Of a stretch of DNA of 64,000 bases, positions 45,345 through 56,051 are shown one piece after another. The DNA is taken from contig NC_070562.1 in the NCBI RefSeq assembly GCF_026914185.1, positions 6,386,001 through 6,450,000 on the forward strand, in the 5' to 3' direction. A program made the position numbers and the translations under genes. The notes beneath the pieces were generated by a model. That model had not been told where the DNA came from and searched no databases. It worked only from the letters and a program-made list of their open reading frames with translations. The stretch is from Puccinia triticina. Its lineage: Eukaryota; Basidiomycota; Pucciniomycetes; Pucciniales; Pucciniaceae. Positions within the stretch are counted from its first letter, which is position 1; each line of letters opens with the position of its first letter.

Positions 45345-46178
45345 TGGTGGAGTGGGTCTGGAAGAGGCAGATGACACGGGCCGGGGTCAATACAGAGCAG
45401 ACAAGCGACACACACAAGAGGAGGATCGGCGGGGGGAATGGGAGGGAGAGGAAGGAAGGAGACCAACAGACTTTGGAGGAGGAGTGCGGTGGATGGTGGG
45501 TTTGGACAGAAGCGAAGGGTGGAAGTGGCTGATGAGGTGGAGTGGGAGGAAGCAGGGCGAGGGGGAGGGCGGAGGGCGGAGGGCAGCGAGCCGAGCGAAA
45601 ACCAGGCGGAAACCAGGACAAAACCACGCCCAAAACCACCCTAAACTCGACAGAACCCCCGGATGGGCCATGCCAGAAACCGCAACCAACCGATCATGGC
45701 ATCTCACAAGAATCTCTCCTGTGCTCTGGATACTGCCAGAGCACAGCCCGGTCTGCTATGTAGCTGAAGACTTGCACACACACAAGGGCTGCAGATTTCA
45801 GAAAGGCTTGCACATAGCGCATCCTCATGCCTGATCCCCAACACTGAAGAACGCAGACGGAAACGCACGACGAGCAAGACCCATGGATACAGACACTGAT
45901 TTTTGGATGCTTGCTGGAGGAAGTCAGCGAGAGGATGACGCCATGTGCGAGAGCGATGACGAGGCGAGGCACGGCTGGCCTCCGAGGGGTGCGACGGGGG
46001 AGAGGGGGGCCCCAGGCGACAGGCGATCGTCAGCGAGACCGGGACAGCCCCGCGACAGCCCCCGTCTCTGCTCCTCTCCCGCCAGCAACGCCCGCAAACA
46101 CCCACGTCCAGCATTCACCACCTCCACAACACTCTGCCGAACATCGCCGCCTCAAGGTCACATTCTTGCGAAGGACTC
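45345..46178. promoter_or_regulatory. Shared divergent promoter region of 14-3-3 and Derlin genes
   Basis: About 830 bp separate the two opposed start codons. ORFs on both strands here are Arg/Gly/Pro-rich and lack domains. No TATA box was identified; a CT/GA-rich stretch lies at 45430-45600. If the Derlin start codon is further upstream the interval is shorter. Confidence 0.45.
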
Positions 46179-47435
46179 ATGGACTGGGCTGAGTGCGTCT
46201 TTCCTTCCAGCGTCCACCCTCTCGGAAGCGCACGACTGACGGTGTCAATGACTTGTGTGGTGCCAGCTGTCCCCCGATTACCAAGGTCTACCTGGTGTAA
46301 GTGCGCCCCGCCACCCTCTCACCACAGCTCTCGGTGATCCCGGGTGGGAGCTGATGCTTGTTTTTGGTGGCACCCTTGCAGGGGAGCCTTGGCGGCCAGC
46401 GTCGCAGTGGTGAGTCGCCAATAGAGCTATTCCTATCTGCTCAGCGCGCTGTCTGACCTCCTTGCCTCTCTCCTAGCAATGCCATGTCCTCACGCCCTAC
46501 CAGCTGTACTTCACCTATCGGGCCACGTTCGAACACGGCCAAGTTGAGCGGCGTCTTCTCCGCCCGGTCGTCCCCTGACACACTGACTTCTGACAATCCT
46601 CTTCTTTTTCTTTGTTGTGGCGGACCTTAGCTGTGGCGATTGGTCACAAATTTCCTGTACTTCGGCCCGCTGAGTCTCGACTTCTTCTTCCACCTGTTCT
46701 TCTTGTGGGCCCTCCGACCATCCCTCTTCATCACACTGAAAAAAGAAATGGACTGAGTGGTTGGTCGTTTGTTGCAGCATGCGGTATTCGAAAATGTTGG
46801 AGGAGAATACCTATCACGGGCATCGGGCGGATTACGCCTGGTTACTGATAGTATGCTGCACGCTGTTACTGGTGAGTGCGGAAGAACGCAGCTATTTCTA
46901 GCGAGCCGAAGCTGAGCCATTTCGGGCCGCCGCCCGGGACACAGCTGCTCTCGCCGCTCTCGCCCGCCCCGTTCCTGTCGGCCCCGCTGAGCTTCACGCT
47001 GGTGTATCTGTGGGCGCGGCTGAACTCGAACGTGCGGCTGTCGCTCTTCGGCGTCATCACCATCTCCGCCGGCCATCTGCCCTACGCCCTCGTCCTCTTT
47101 AGCTGGGCCCTCTCGAGCGGATACCATGGCGTGATCGGCGACCTGCTCGGCATCGCCGTCGGCCATTTCTGGTCCGTCCCTCCATCCTCCTGCTCGCATC
47201 CCCTCACCGTCTCTCACACTCTCCTGCTTCTCGTAGGTATTTCTTCACCGAAATTTGGAAACGTGAGCTCGGTAGTGGAGAACGGAATTGGCTCAAGACA
47301 CCCGATATCCTGTATGCTCCCCCTCATCTACATTGTTTTAGGTTGGTCTGACTGACTGGGGTTTGTCCGGTCCACAGGGTCCGACTGATCGATGGTCCTG
47401 AGGCCCTGATACAGGAAGAAGACGACCAGGAATAA
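46179..47435 (+). CDS. Derlin, ER-associated degradation membrane protein (9 exons, 221 aa)
   Basis: Derlins are rhomboid-like pseudoproteases in the ER membrane that help retrotranslocate misfolded proteins. Exons are 46179-46192, 46267-46296, 46382-46409, 46477-46542, 46631-46704, 46778-46871, 46945-47171, 47237-47311 and 47378-47435, giving 666 nt in frame. Family landmarks are PPITKVYL, PYQLYF, LWRLVTNFLYFGPLSLDF (with the conserved W-R), MRYSKMLEE, LVYLWARLN and GDLLGIAVGHFWYFF, then LKTP. Several hydrophobic segments follow the expected rhomboid-like layout, and the acidic C-terminal tail is QEEDDQE. The 14-nt first exon is my choice because it keeps the phase and gives a normal-length N terminus (MDWADCPPITK); it is the least certain part. 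Confidence 0.9.
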
Positions 47436-48381
47436 AACGGACAGACTCTCACATCCAACAAAATAAATAAATAAATAGACCCCACTGCTTGCTTTTTTTC
47501 TCTTCCTTGTACTGTTATCATTTTCTTACTGCTCTGAAGAATTGCATTCATATCCGGAAATTGTTTATACCCTGTCCACCCATCCACACCTGAGCTTTCT
47601 TCCCCTGCTTCTAATTGAGGTCTCGCTTCTGCTTCTGATAATGCCCCACAGACCCAAACAATAGGGGGATCCAAAGTTGGCCATGCATGACTTGCATGTA
47701 CTTTTGCAAGTTGGTGTTGAAGGCTTTTCTTGAACACCAACATTCACAAAAACATTCAAGCAGGTTTGGGGGGTGTAGTACAATGTGACTTGCAGGCACT
47801 TTTGCAACTCCAAGCCAACAACAACCACCACAATGATAGTCAATGACAAGTGACATCATGCCTGCTCCAGCTTGCTACCCACCATCTACCCACCATCTAC
47901 CCACCATCTACCCACCATCTACTCACCTTCCAGAATTTCCACAGGAGCTCCTCAGTTTGCACTGGGCCCAACCAATCCTCATCTCTGGTCAGCTGATGCT
48001 CAGTGTGGGCTCCCAGCTCATTCTCAGCTTTGGCGCCCATCTCATGCGCAGCTTTGGGCCCAGCTCATGGCCAGCTTTGGGCCAGTCCTGGCCCAGCTGA
48101 TTCTTGGATCTATACCAGTCTTGGCTCAGCTGGGACACAGATTTGGACTAGCATTTGCCCAGCAAACGCTTGATTTGGACTAGTATTTGCCCAGAAAACA
48201 CTCAGCTTTGGACTAGTATTTGCTCAACTGATGTTCACATGGTAATACTAGATTAAAATATGAAGGGAATGCGTTGGAAAATAATAAGGTTGAGAGAAAA
48301 TAAGAGTTTTGTAACCACAAGGCTGTTGAGCAACAAGCATCTGCCACCTTATGTATACTCTCAACTCAGCCATCTCAGGAA
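47436..48381. other. Intergenic with short tandem repeats
   Basis: Four copies of the 11-bp unit CCCACCATCTA lie at about 47878-47925, followed by CAGCTTTGGGCC-like phrases repeated between 47995 and 48220. No gene was identified. Confidence 0.5.
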
Positions 48382-49080
48382 GTGTCACCAAACATGTCAC
48401 AAGAAGCAAATGCCCCCAGAGCATCTGATCTTGACATTGACAACCCCCGACTACCCAAACTACAGTCTCTAGAACATGCAGAGCATGTTTTGATTGCTTT
48501 CAGTCAGCACCAAAAGCAATACAATCAACAAAAAGCTAGTCGGCGTGGTGAAAGCTCAAGTAAGGAGCTAGCCAAGCTTATAGATGCAAATACAAAAGCA
48601 ATTGCGGGGAAAGTAAAAGCAGCAATAGGGTTGAATGCCCGTAAGAGAAATGCTCTCTGGGCTGATTGTGCAACAACTAAGAGACTCCAAGTAACACTTG
48701 GAAAGTACAGAATGCGGCGAGTAGGCTACACTGAGAAAGCACGCATACTTAAATACAGGTACGGCGGCGAGTCTGGCAAAGCGGGCCCGGATATGCTTGA
48801 GGAGGGCGTCGAGGAGCAGTCTGCTGACGCCAAACCTGTGGTAGGCCGGGCTGACGCAGAGGGTGAGGATGCGGACGGAGGGCGCGGGGGGGGGGGGGGG
48901 GAAGCAAGCCGGGCGGTGATGGAGCCAACAACATTGAGCAAGATCGGCTTGCGGCCAGAGAGGGGCAAGGTGACGTGGTGTGGGGCCAGATGGCCATGGT
49001 GGGCTGGGCTGCTTTCAATAGGAGAGGAGGGCCTCACGGGCTCGTGCACACCCACCAATGGTGGGCATTGGTATAAATAG
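48382..49080 (+). other. Open segment of unknown status running into LTR-like DNA
   Basis: An open frame from ATG 48382 encodes a Lys/Arg/Ala-rich helical stretch for about 125 residues (for example WADCATTKRLQVTLGKYRMR). It then enters G-rich repetitive sequence around 48760-48900, including a run of G at 48888-48900. Only the first 380 bp look protein-like. No domain was recognised. It is possibly a fragment of a mobile-element gene. Confidence 0.3.
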
Positions 49081-49700
49081 GCCAGTGCCACCCGCTCAGT
49101 TGTATTCCCATTCATTCATATTCATCATATTATTATTATCATCATCACTTTTGTATATATCTCAATAGCATCCTGTCTGGTAGCCTCGCTCAACAGACAT
49201 ACATTCAATAATATATCATTTATTTCAAAGCACAAATCTAACAAAGGCAACATCACCTCAAAATAGAGAATGGCATTTGAGACTTGGGCACCTGCTAGTT
49301 TTTTGGCCAAAATCAGTACCTCACACCACACCCAGAACCGCTTGGTGGGTACCAGCAGTACTTTTGGCAGGTACCGCAGGTACCCCCTGTATGTTTTTTT
49401 GCATTTTTCTCTGTGAAAATCAATCTCAAATTGCCTTTAAACCAGCAAGATAGCTGAAAGATCTCTTGCATCTATGCAGCTTGGCTGTTTGGCCAGGAGT
49501 ACAGACTCCTATAACCCAAATTTTCATCTTATTCTTTTCTTTTCTCTCTCTCAGTAGAGAGCCGCTTGCTGCCTGCTCTTAGGTAATCTACCCTCTCAGA
49601 TTACTTGTCATAAAACATTTCTATTATGTTGTAATGAGAATTATCTGACTAATAAATAAACTCTCTTAGTTCTCCATATTCTTTCAGAACATTGGTTCCA
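48890..49700. repeat. LTR-like sequence with TATA motif
   Basis: GTATAAATAG at about 49070 is a good TATA box. An ATT/ATC-rich transcript-start-like stretch and, 550 bp on, AATAAATAAACTCTC followed by CATTGGTTCCACAGCAG resemble the R/U5 end and downstream boundary of an LTR retrotransposon. No second LTR copy exists in the window, so this would be a solo or truncated LTR. This is pattern resemblance only. A GGTACCxGCAGGTACC stretch near 49350-49385 resembles hAT MITE palindromes. Confidence 0.35.
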
Positions 49701-50640
49701 CAGCAGTAACCCACATGTCAACTGCTAGCAGTTGCTTGACTTCTTCTGGCAGTGCCTGAGGCTTGAGCAAGGGGCACTCAGTATGATTAGATCATTAGAT
49801 ATAGCTCATGAGATATTGCAGATTTCAAAGGAGAGAGAACCAATGGAGTTGATTGCAAGTATAGGCTGTGTTTATATAGACTACATACAAGGATCAAAAC
49901 TTGGTTAAGAGTGGCAATGAATATGAATGAAAATGAATGGAAGATAGTCAAAGCTCATCTAAGATGTTGCAAGATATCATATCACAGTCAAAGAGTGCAC
50001 ATTCATATGTATAAGCAGTAATATTAAAAGTTGGCAGGCTATTATAATCAGGGATCAATGTCACAAGTTTTGCAATGAACTGGGCCAGATGGAACAGATC
50101 ATGGAAGGATATCTGCCCAGCTGACATTGAAAACAGTAACCCTTTCAACCATACACCACCGGTGCAGCTGGATATCATCCGGATGCTTTAATGGAGAGTG
50201 TTGCAGTGATGTCAACTGCCCCTGCAAGGCTAGGCATTGGAGTTGGTTTGCCACAACATTATATCAGGTGGGTTTCAAGCACCAAAACTGCCCCACTGTG
50301 TCAGAGGCGTCAATGTGATGCCATGGGCAAGACACCTTCCCCTCAAAAAGGTACCTGGTACACCCCTGAGGAAGCGCTCAAATTTTACTGTAGTCAAATG
50401 CAAGCACAGAACGTGTGACTACACCAGCGCGCCAGCACCACAGTGGTACACGTCCCCACATTGACTAAAGCTCATATTTCTGGAGTTTGGCTGCAAAGTT
50501 ATATATTGTGTGTTGCACTGTGCGCCAGCGCACAAGCAGACTCAAAGACCGTAAAATCCGGGCGTCACGGGGTTCTTCTCAGATATTACCAGGATGTTGA
50601 ATGGGAGTAAAATCCTGGTGGCATTCTTGTTGGGGCAAAA
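49701..50640. other. Intergenic, no gene
   Basis: No supportable coding exon or element boundary. Confidence 0.4.
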
Positions 50641-50644
50641 TGGC

Positions 50645-50790
50645 AAAGTTCGCGTCTGAGCAATGAAGTTTTTTACCCCATCCTGAAAGGGGTGTGTACC
50701 ACCCCAAGTAGTTTGGGGTACAGTTCAGTTTTATCCCTCTTTGGTGTACATGCAGTAAAAACTTGCAGGGGTGCATTTGGCAGGCCTAAA
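50645..50790 (-). repeat. Relic end of the MULE-like foldback family
   Basis: The sequence CCCCAAGTAGTTTGGGGTAC, then CTTTGGTGTACATGCAGTAAA, GGGGTGCATTTGGCAGGCC matches the right end of the element at 32958-34345 with many substitutions. It indicates an older, truncated insertion upstream of paralog B. Confidence 0.65.
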
Positions 50791-51357
50791 CCCTCTTTTA
50801 TCCCAAACCTGTAGGAAACACGTCTCACAGGTGAATTTCAGAGTACTGTGAACATCCTTCATATTTCTGAAGTCATACATGTCATGTTGCTGTTGGGGAA
50901 GTGGGGGTTTTCATACAAAGGACCAAAATACATCCAGCCATTTTTCATTTGAAAACATATCAGATGGTTCAAATTTACAGAAGACGGTGTATCATTTGGT
51001 ACCTGGTGCAATAATTGGTTTTGATGAGCAGGTAACAGAGGGGCTTTTTTGGGAATCAGGAGCTGTCTAAATGTTTTGCTGAGTGAAAAAAGCCTTCTTT
51101 TATGTAATGAAACACTATAAGAATCAAAGTTACAGCTGCAGCTTTATCATTTGGTACATGAAGCAAGAATTGGTTTGTATCAGCAGAAAATAGCTTTTCT
51201 CTCTTGCAAGTCACACTCAAAGGTTTTTTTACTCTCTGCAGTTGATGCCTATAAGTCTCAAGCAGCCTTTTTGAAATAGACAGACCCTGAATCCATCTTC
51301 CTTAATTTTGTTTGGTATTTCATTTCAACCTATATTCACAGCTGAACCCCTCAGACA

Positions 51358-53685
51358 CTGAAAAAAATACTCCTATTAGCTATATTGTGCTCCTTGCCAG
51401 CAACACAATGTATGTTCAGGCGTTTTGGAATAAGAGGGAAGCCAAGTGCAACAAAACAAGGTCTGCATGAAAATGAAATTTCATTGTATTAATCCTCTAT
51501 TTTTGCTTTGATCAAGGATACACATGCTTTGCTGATTCATTTTTTTGTCCTTTTTTGCACAAGAAAAATATATTGATTCCAGTTCAACCACCATATCTGA
51601 TACAAACTGGAGTAACTTGGGTGAAGGGATGGAAATCTCCCAGTTTGTTGGGAGTCCAGAACTTTCATACACCAAAGAAGAACAGAGTGCTTTAGATTTC
51701 ATAGAAAAAATCCCAGAGCTGAGGACACAAGGAAATATTCAGGCAGAGGGCTTGGCAATAAGCCGTGAGTGACTGCAGCTCATTGAATCCAATGCTCATT
51801 AACAAGAAGGAATAAATCTAACCAATATATCATACATTTAGAAGTTAAAAATCCAGACTCTTTGAAAGGGAGAAGAAGTGGGTCTTTCTCCTTGCATATT
51901 CTAAACTTGAAAAACTCATCATGCAAAGAACTATTCCTGACTAGTATCAAACAGGTCTTATAAATTTACTTCTGAAGGACTTGAATTATATAAACACAAA
52001 TTCACCAGATATCTTATTGATTTTGACAACAATGGATCAAAATAAATCACTTATGACAGCCTTGAACAAAGTTGACAAACTGATTTTACTTCACGTGAAC
52101 CATAGGCTATCAGTGTTGAAGAGTATGGTTAACATTGAGATTTTGAGGTCAGAGGGAGAGGAAGGTCTTGAGGAATCATCTGATGTGAGCATATTGAGTC
52201 ATGGAAACATTTTGAGAAATATCTATGACTGCCCACATATAAAGGTGTGAGTAAATTCATTCTGTTGGCTGCTCTCATTCACACATGATGAATTACAGCT
52301 TCATTCTAGAGGATTTGGAATGAAAAACTGATCTGAAAACAAAAACTTTCTCTCAAATCAGTTTTCTTCCCACAGAAAACCCTGAGGAAGAGTGGGGTAA
52401 GAATTATTTCAAACTCTTTCAACCCAGGCCTGATGGATTTACTGATGGAATTATTTGTTTTTGATACATTCCAGATCATTGCAATGGGAATACATCCTTG
52501 TATGAATCTCAATCACCAGCAGCTCTTGGAGGAAGGATGTCTCATAGGCATGACTGCAAATGTTCAATGCGCCAGGCAACTATTGATTTGATGGAAAATA
52601 TGCTGACTCTGGCCAATGAAATAGATGATATGGGGCGCCGCCAAATTGATGATCACAATGCAATTCAATTCAGAAAGGTTTTTTTTCAATCCATCAACCT
52701 CATGTACAAGCATGAGTTCATTACAGTCCAAGATTTGAATGATTTTTTTAACCAACACATGTTGAAGTATGCCACATCATATATGGCAAGAATAAATAGC
52801 TGGTATCATTCCCAAGGTTATGATATTTATGATGGGAGCTTCTTGTATCCTACAGTTGTAGAAGGTCTCTATAACCACTGGTTTTTTACAGATTTTCTGA
52901 ATTTGTTTAAAGGCAAGGGAAAATAACACAACTGAGTAAAACTTCCTTTAATACTGACATCTTGTGTCTATGTGGTTGTTTTTGAAATGATCTCCCTTCA
53001 AATTCCTTGAGCTTGAGAAACAAGATTTTTTTCATACCACCAACTTGTTCTCAAATCCAAGCACTACTTGCGGCCTTATGGTTTTGCACGCTCTCAAAAA
53101 TCAAAATTTGAAGGAAGTATGAGTGAGTTTTGCAAATCACTTATATCACTTGAAGATGATTACTACAAAAAGGAAGGGGACCAAATTTTAGAAACCATTC
53201 AGCCTGCCATTCAAGAGGCACTTGAAATATTCAAGAAAATTTCATCAGGCCAAGAAGGTGGTTTAGAAATCATATTGTTATCACAGTTTTTTGAGTTTAT
53301 TCAAAAATATCATCAAGGGATCTTCTCAGCATTGGAGGATCAAGACAAAGATTTAATCCAGAAACTCAATTTGTTGCACTCAAGTCAAAAGCTTCTTTCT
53401 GAAATGGACAAGGTTTATGTTTATGCAGATCAAAAATATTCTGCAGATTATAGTTTAGTTTCTCAGAGCCTTGGATTTGTTGAAAAGTTAAGGGATCCAG
53501 AAGAATCATTGGTAGAACTGGATAAGCTATTGTCTTACATCAAGATTATGAAAAACAAGCATTCCAAGAATATTTCTTCTATCCTGAAATCTGCATCCTA
53601 TGATGAATACTTTTTGAAACCTTTGGTTGAATCAAAATGTCAATCCTTACAATGGTCAATCTCATGTATCAAGAGGAATCTATAG
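51358..53685 (+). pseudogene. Secreted-protein-like gene, copy B, start codon apparently lost
   Basis: Paralog of 30699-35803, without the two transposons. Blocks: a leader KKILLLAILCSLPATQCMF (51361-51417), a hydrophobic signal-peptide-like stretch whose first codon is CTG where copy A has ATG; an exon around 51560-51765 (ELSYTKEEQSALDFIEK) with donor GTGAGT; an exon around 51975-52246 (HVNHRLSV); an exon 52478-52919 (HRHDCKCSMRQATIDLMEN, MYKHEFITVQDL) with a GC-type donor (GGCAAGG) where copy A has GT; and a last exon to the stop at 53685 (GGLEIILLSQFFEF). The acceptor before the last block is degraded relative to copy A. The middle and last exons are fully open. It could use another start upstream, so decay is likely but not certain. 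Confidence 0.6.
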
Positions 53686-53715
53686 ATGAGGAATGATGAT
53701 TAGGATGGCAAGATT

Positions 53716-53905
53716 TCAGATTTTCAAAGTTGAAATAATGAAATTTTCATTACATGAATTCATAGCTTATTTTTATTTTTTAGGTAGCATTTTAGAAATA
53801 TTGCTTCACTTTGAGTGTTTGGATGGTATACATATCTTTTCAGCTTGGAAGTTTCCAATTTTATAGTGTTATGATTTTATGCAAGTCAATTTTGAAAACT
53901 TACAA
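53716..53905. repeat. Diverged Tourist-like MITE relic
   Basis: TTTCAAAGTTGAAAT at the left, TGTTATGATTTTATGCA and GTCAATTTTGAAAACTT at the right follow the order seen in the MITE at 39362-39558, with many substitutions. Flanking TAA copies are not preserved. Confidence 0.55.
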
Positions 53906-55324
53906 AGATCATTTTATTGACAAGCTTCAAAAAATGTTTCAGGAACAAAAAAACAGCACCAATTGGGAGCTCATTTACACTGTGTTGAGGATTCCATTTC
54001 ACTTCTTTCCCTCCAATTTTCTAGAAAAATAGTTAGTGACAGCTTATTTCACAAGTATTAATTAATGGCACAAACCATTAATTGTTGTCTGTCTCATGTT
54101 TGCCCACTTATTGTTCCTCATCTTTTTCTCTTGAGTTTTGTCTTTTCAAGAAGTGTGAATTATCATGCCCTGCGCAATGATATCATTTTCCAACAAACTG
54201 TGTGTTATTGGCTGTCCTGGGTTCATTCCTGCAATTCTGCAAGAGCTACGCTTTGCTACAAAAAGCAGCACTTTTGCATAGCCAATCAGGAAGCCTCTAT
54301 TTTTGATGAAGAGTAGTGTTGGAACTAGCACAAAACAGCTACCCAAAGCGCCACCACTGCTCCTGTAAATCTGACATTCTTTTGCTTTTGCTACAGTTTA
54401 GCACAGTGGCAGGATTGGCACTACTAGCGCTCTGTAGCACCAAATGTGTAGCAATCCAGTCCGCCTTCCTGTGCACAATGTCACCAATGCAAATCAATAA
54501 TCAATATGATGATGACAAGGATTGAGAATTGAATGAGGCTAGCAGCAAAATTGCAAGATTAGTACTTGTTTTTGGCTACTATAGCAAGAAGTGTAGCAGG
54601 ATGCTGATCCGTACAACTGAAAAGAGCTCACCATTATGATGTGTTTTCTAGTTCCCTTGACAATAAATGCAAAGCGCCCAGCCCCAGATCCTCAAAGCGT
54701 AGCAAAGTGGAGCCAAAATTGGCACGCTTTGTCCTGTAGCGTAGCTCTGGCAGTGGTGAAATTTGCTGCTGATCTTATCAGACTACATATAAGAAAATCT
54801 GCCCAATCTAGCATTGTTTTTCAGCGGGAAATGACTGGTGTGTTGTGATGGGCATATTGTGAACAGCTGGTAGCAGTGGATGCACCCCCCTGGCAGCTGT
54901 GGTGTAACAACCACAAACCTGATGGCAAGCTGGTTGTTAGGGCAAGACAGATGGTTTATGGCAGGTGGAAAGAACAAGTGGCAAGGATGGCTGCCAAAAG
55001 AGGGGCCAATCAATGGCCACAGGTGTGCCCCAAGGCGCATCCAGAAGGGAGTGGGGCGCCCAAGAGGTGCGTGATTTGGGGGGAAGAAAGCCAGCCAGAA
55101 GGGGCCAAGAATGTGGCGCTTACTGAGGTGCATGGAGGCAAGACAGCGCGTCTTGGAGTGCCCATGCGAGAGCCCCTCTGGTGCTTCCACCCATGTGCCA
55201 GTAGACCCCGCACAGCCCCAGCAGGTGCAAATGGTGCAAGGATTCTCCAGACCCTCTTTGGCCCCGGCCCGGCACTTACAGAGCACAGCCCGCCCTGGCC
55301 AGGCAGAGCGCTGGCCCCAGCAGG
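53906..55324. other. Intergenic, no gene
   Basis: AGCACT, TAGCAC and GTAGCG phrases recur between 54240 and 54760 without clear unit structure. An open stretch at 54876-55340 has no domain. Nothing else is supportable. Confidence 0.4.
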
Positions 55325-55510
55325 GTCAACTCAAACTTAACATGCTCCCTCTGTTGCGGGGTGTGTGATCTGGCAAAGCAAGCCTCCAACAGCCCTTGAC
55401 AGGAGGGACTTGTGCGCTATTGCCCCTTTTGCGGAGCCACAAATCTGAGCGTGGCTGGGAAGGAATGTTGAAGCCCTGCAATTCCTTGCCCTCCATGCTG
55501 CATTTAAGAT
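55325..55510. repeat. Dispersed repeat, copy 2 (partner at 1570-1755)
   Basis: TGGCAAAGCAAGCCTCCAAC, AGGAGGGACTTGTG, GCTATTGCCCCTTTT and CCTTGCCCTCC follow the same order and spacing as at 1570-1755. Confidence 0.6.
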
Positions 55511-55693
55511 AAAATAGCTCAGGCTGTTGGCCTGATGGTTGCCATCCAACTCACATAATCTCAGGTGTGTGATGAAACTCCCGCCAGCTCACACACATTC
55601 CTCACAAGTTCCCAAGCAGCTGGATTTGCACGCAGTGGTTGACACGACTGCGGCACCTTGCAGGCGGTGTGCACAATTGGCGGTTGGATTCTT

Positions 55694-56051
55694 TGTAAGG
55701 AGTTGGGATCTCCTTCACTTTTGAATGGCTCAAGAGCGGCACAGAGACTCGAGGTCTAGTTCACGGGCCTCTGAAATTGCAGATAGGCAAGGGCTAGCCG
55801 GGAGAGATGGGAAAACAAGGATCTCTCTGTGAGTACAGCTTTAATGGACTAGGAAGGGGCATGGAGTAGAGAGAGAAGAAGAAGGGAAGAAGGAAAAGAA
55901 AGAGAATGGATTAACTTACCTAGCCAGGAGAGACGGGAAAACAAGGATCTCTGCTGGCTAGGATGTGGAAGCAGGAGCTGAACTAAGTACACCAGGGCCT
56001 TTGGGCCTGTGATATCTCTTGTGAAACCTTGCTGTGTGCGGGGTCTTCACA
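55694..56051 (-). repeat. 3' LTR of the gag-only element
   Basis: 358 bp, TG..CA ends, paired with 58685-59046. It contains two GGGAGAGA-GGGAAAACAAGGATCTCT-like blocks. Confidence 0.88.
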
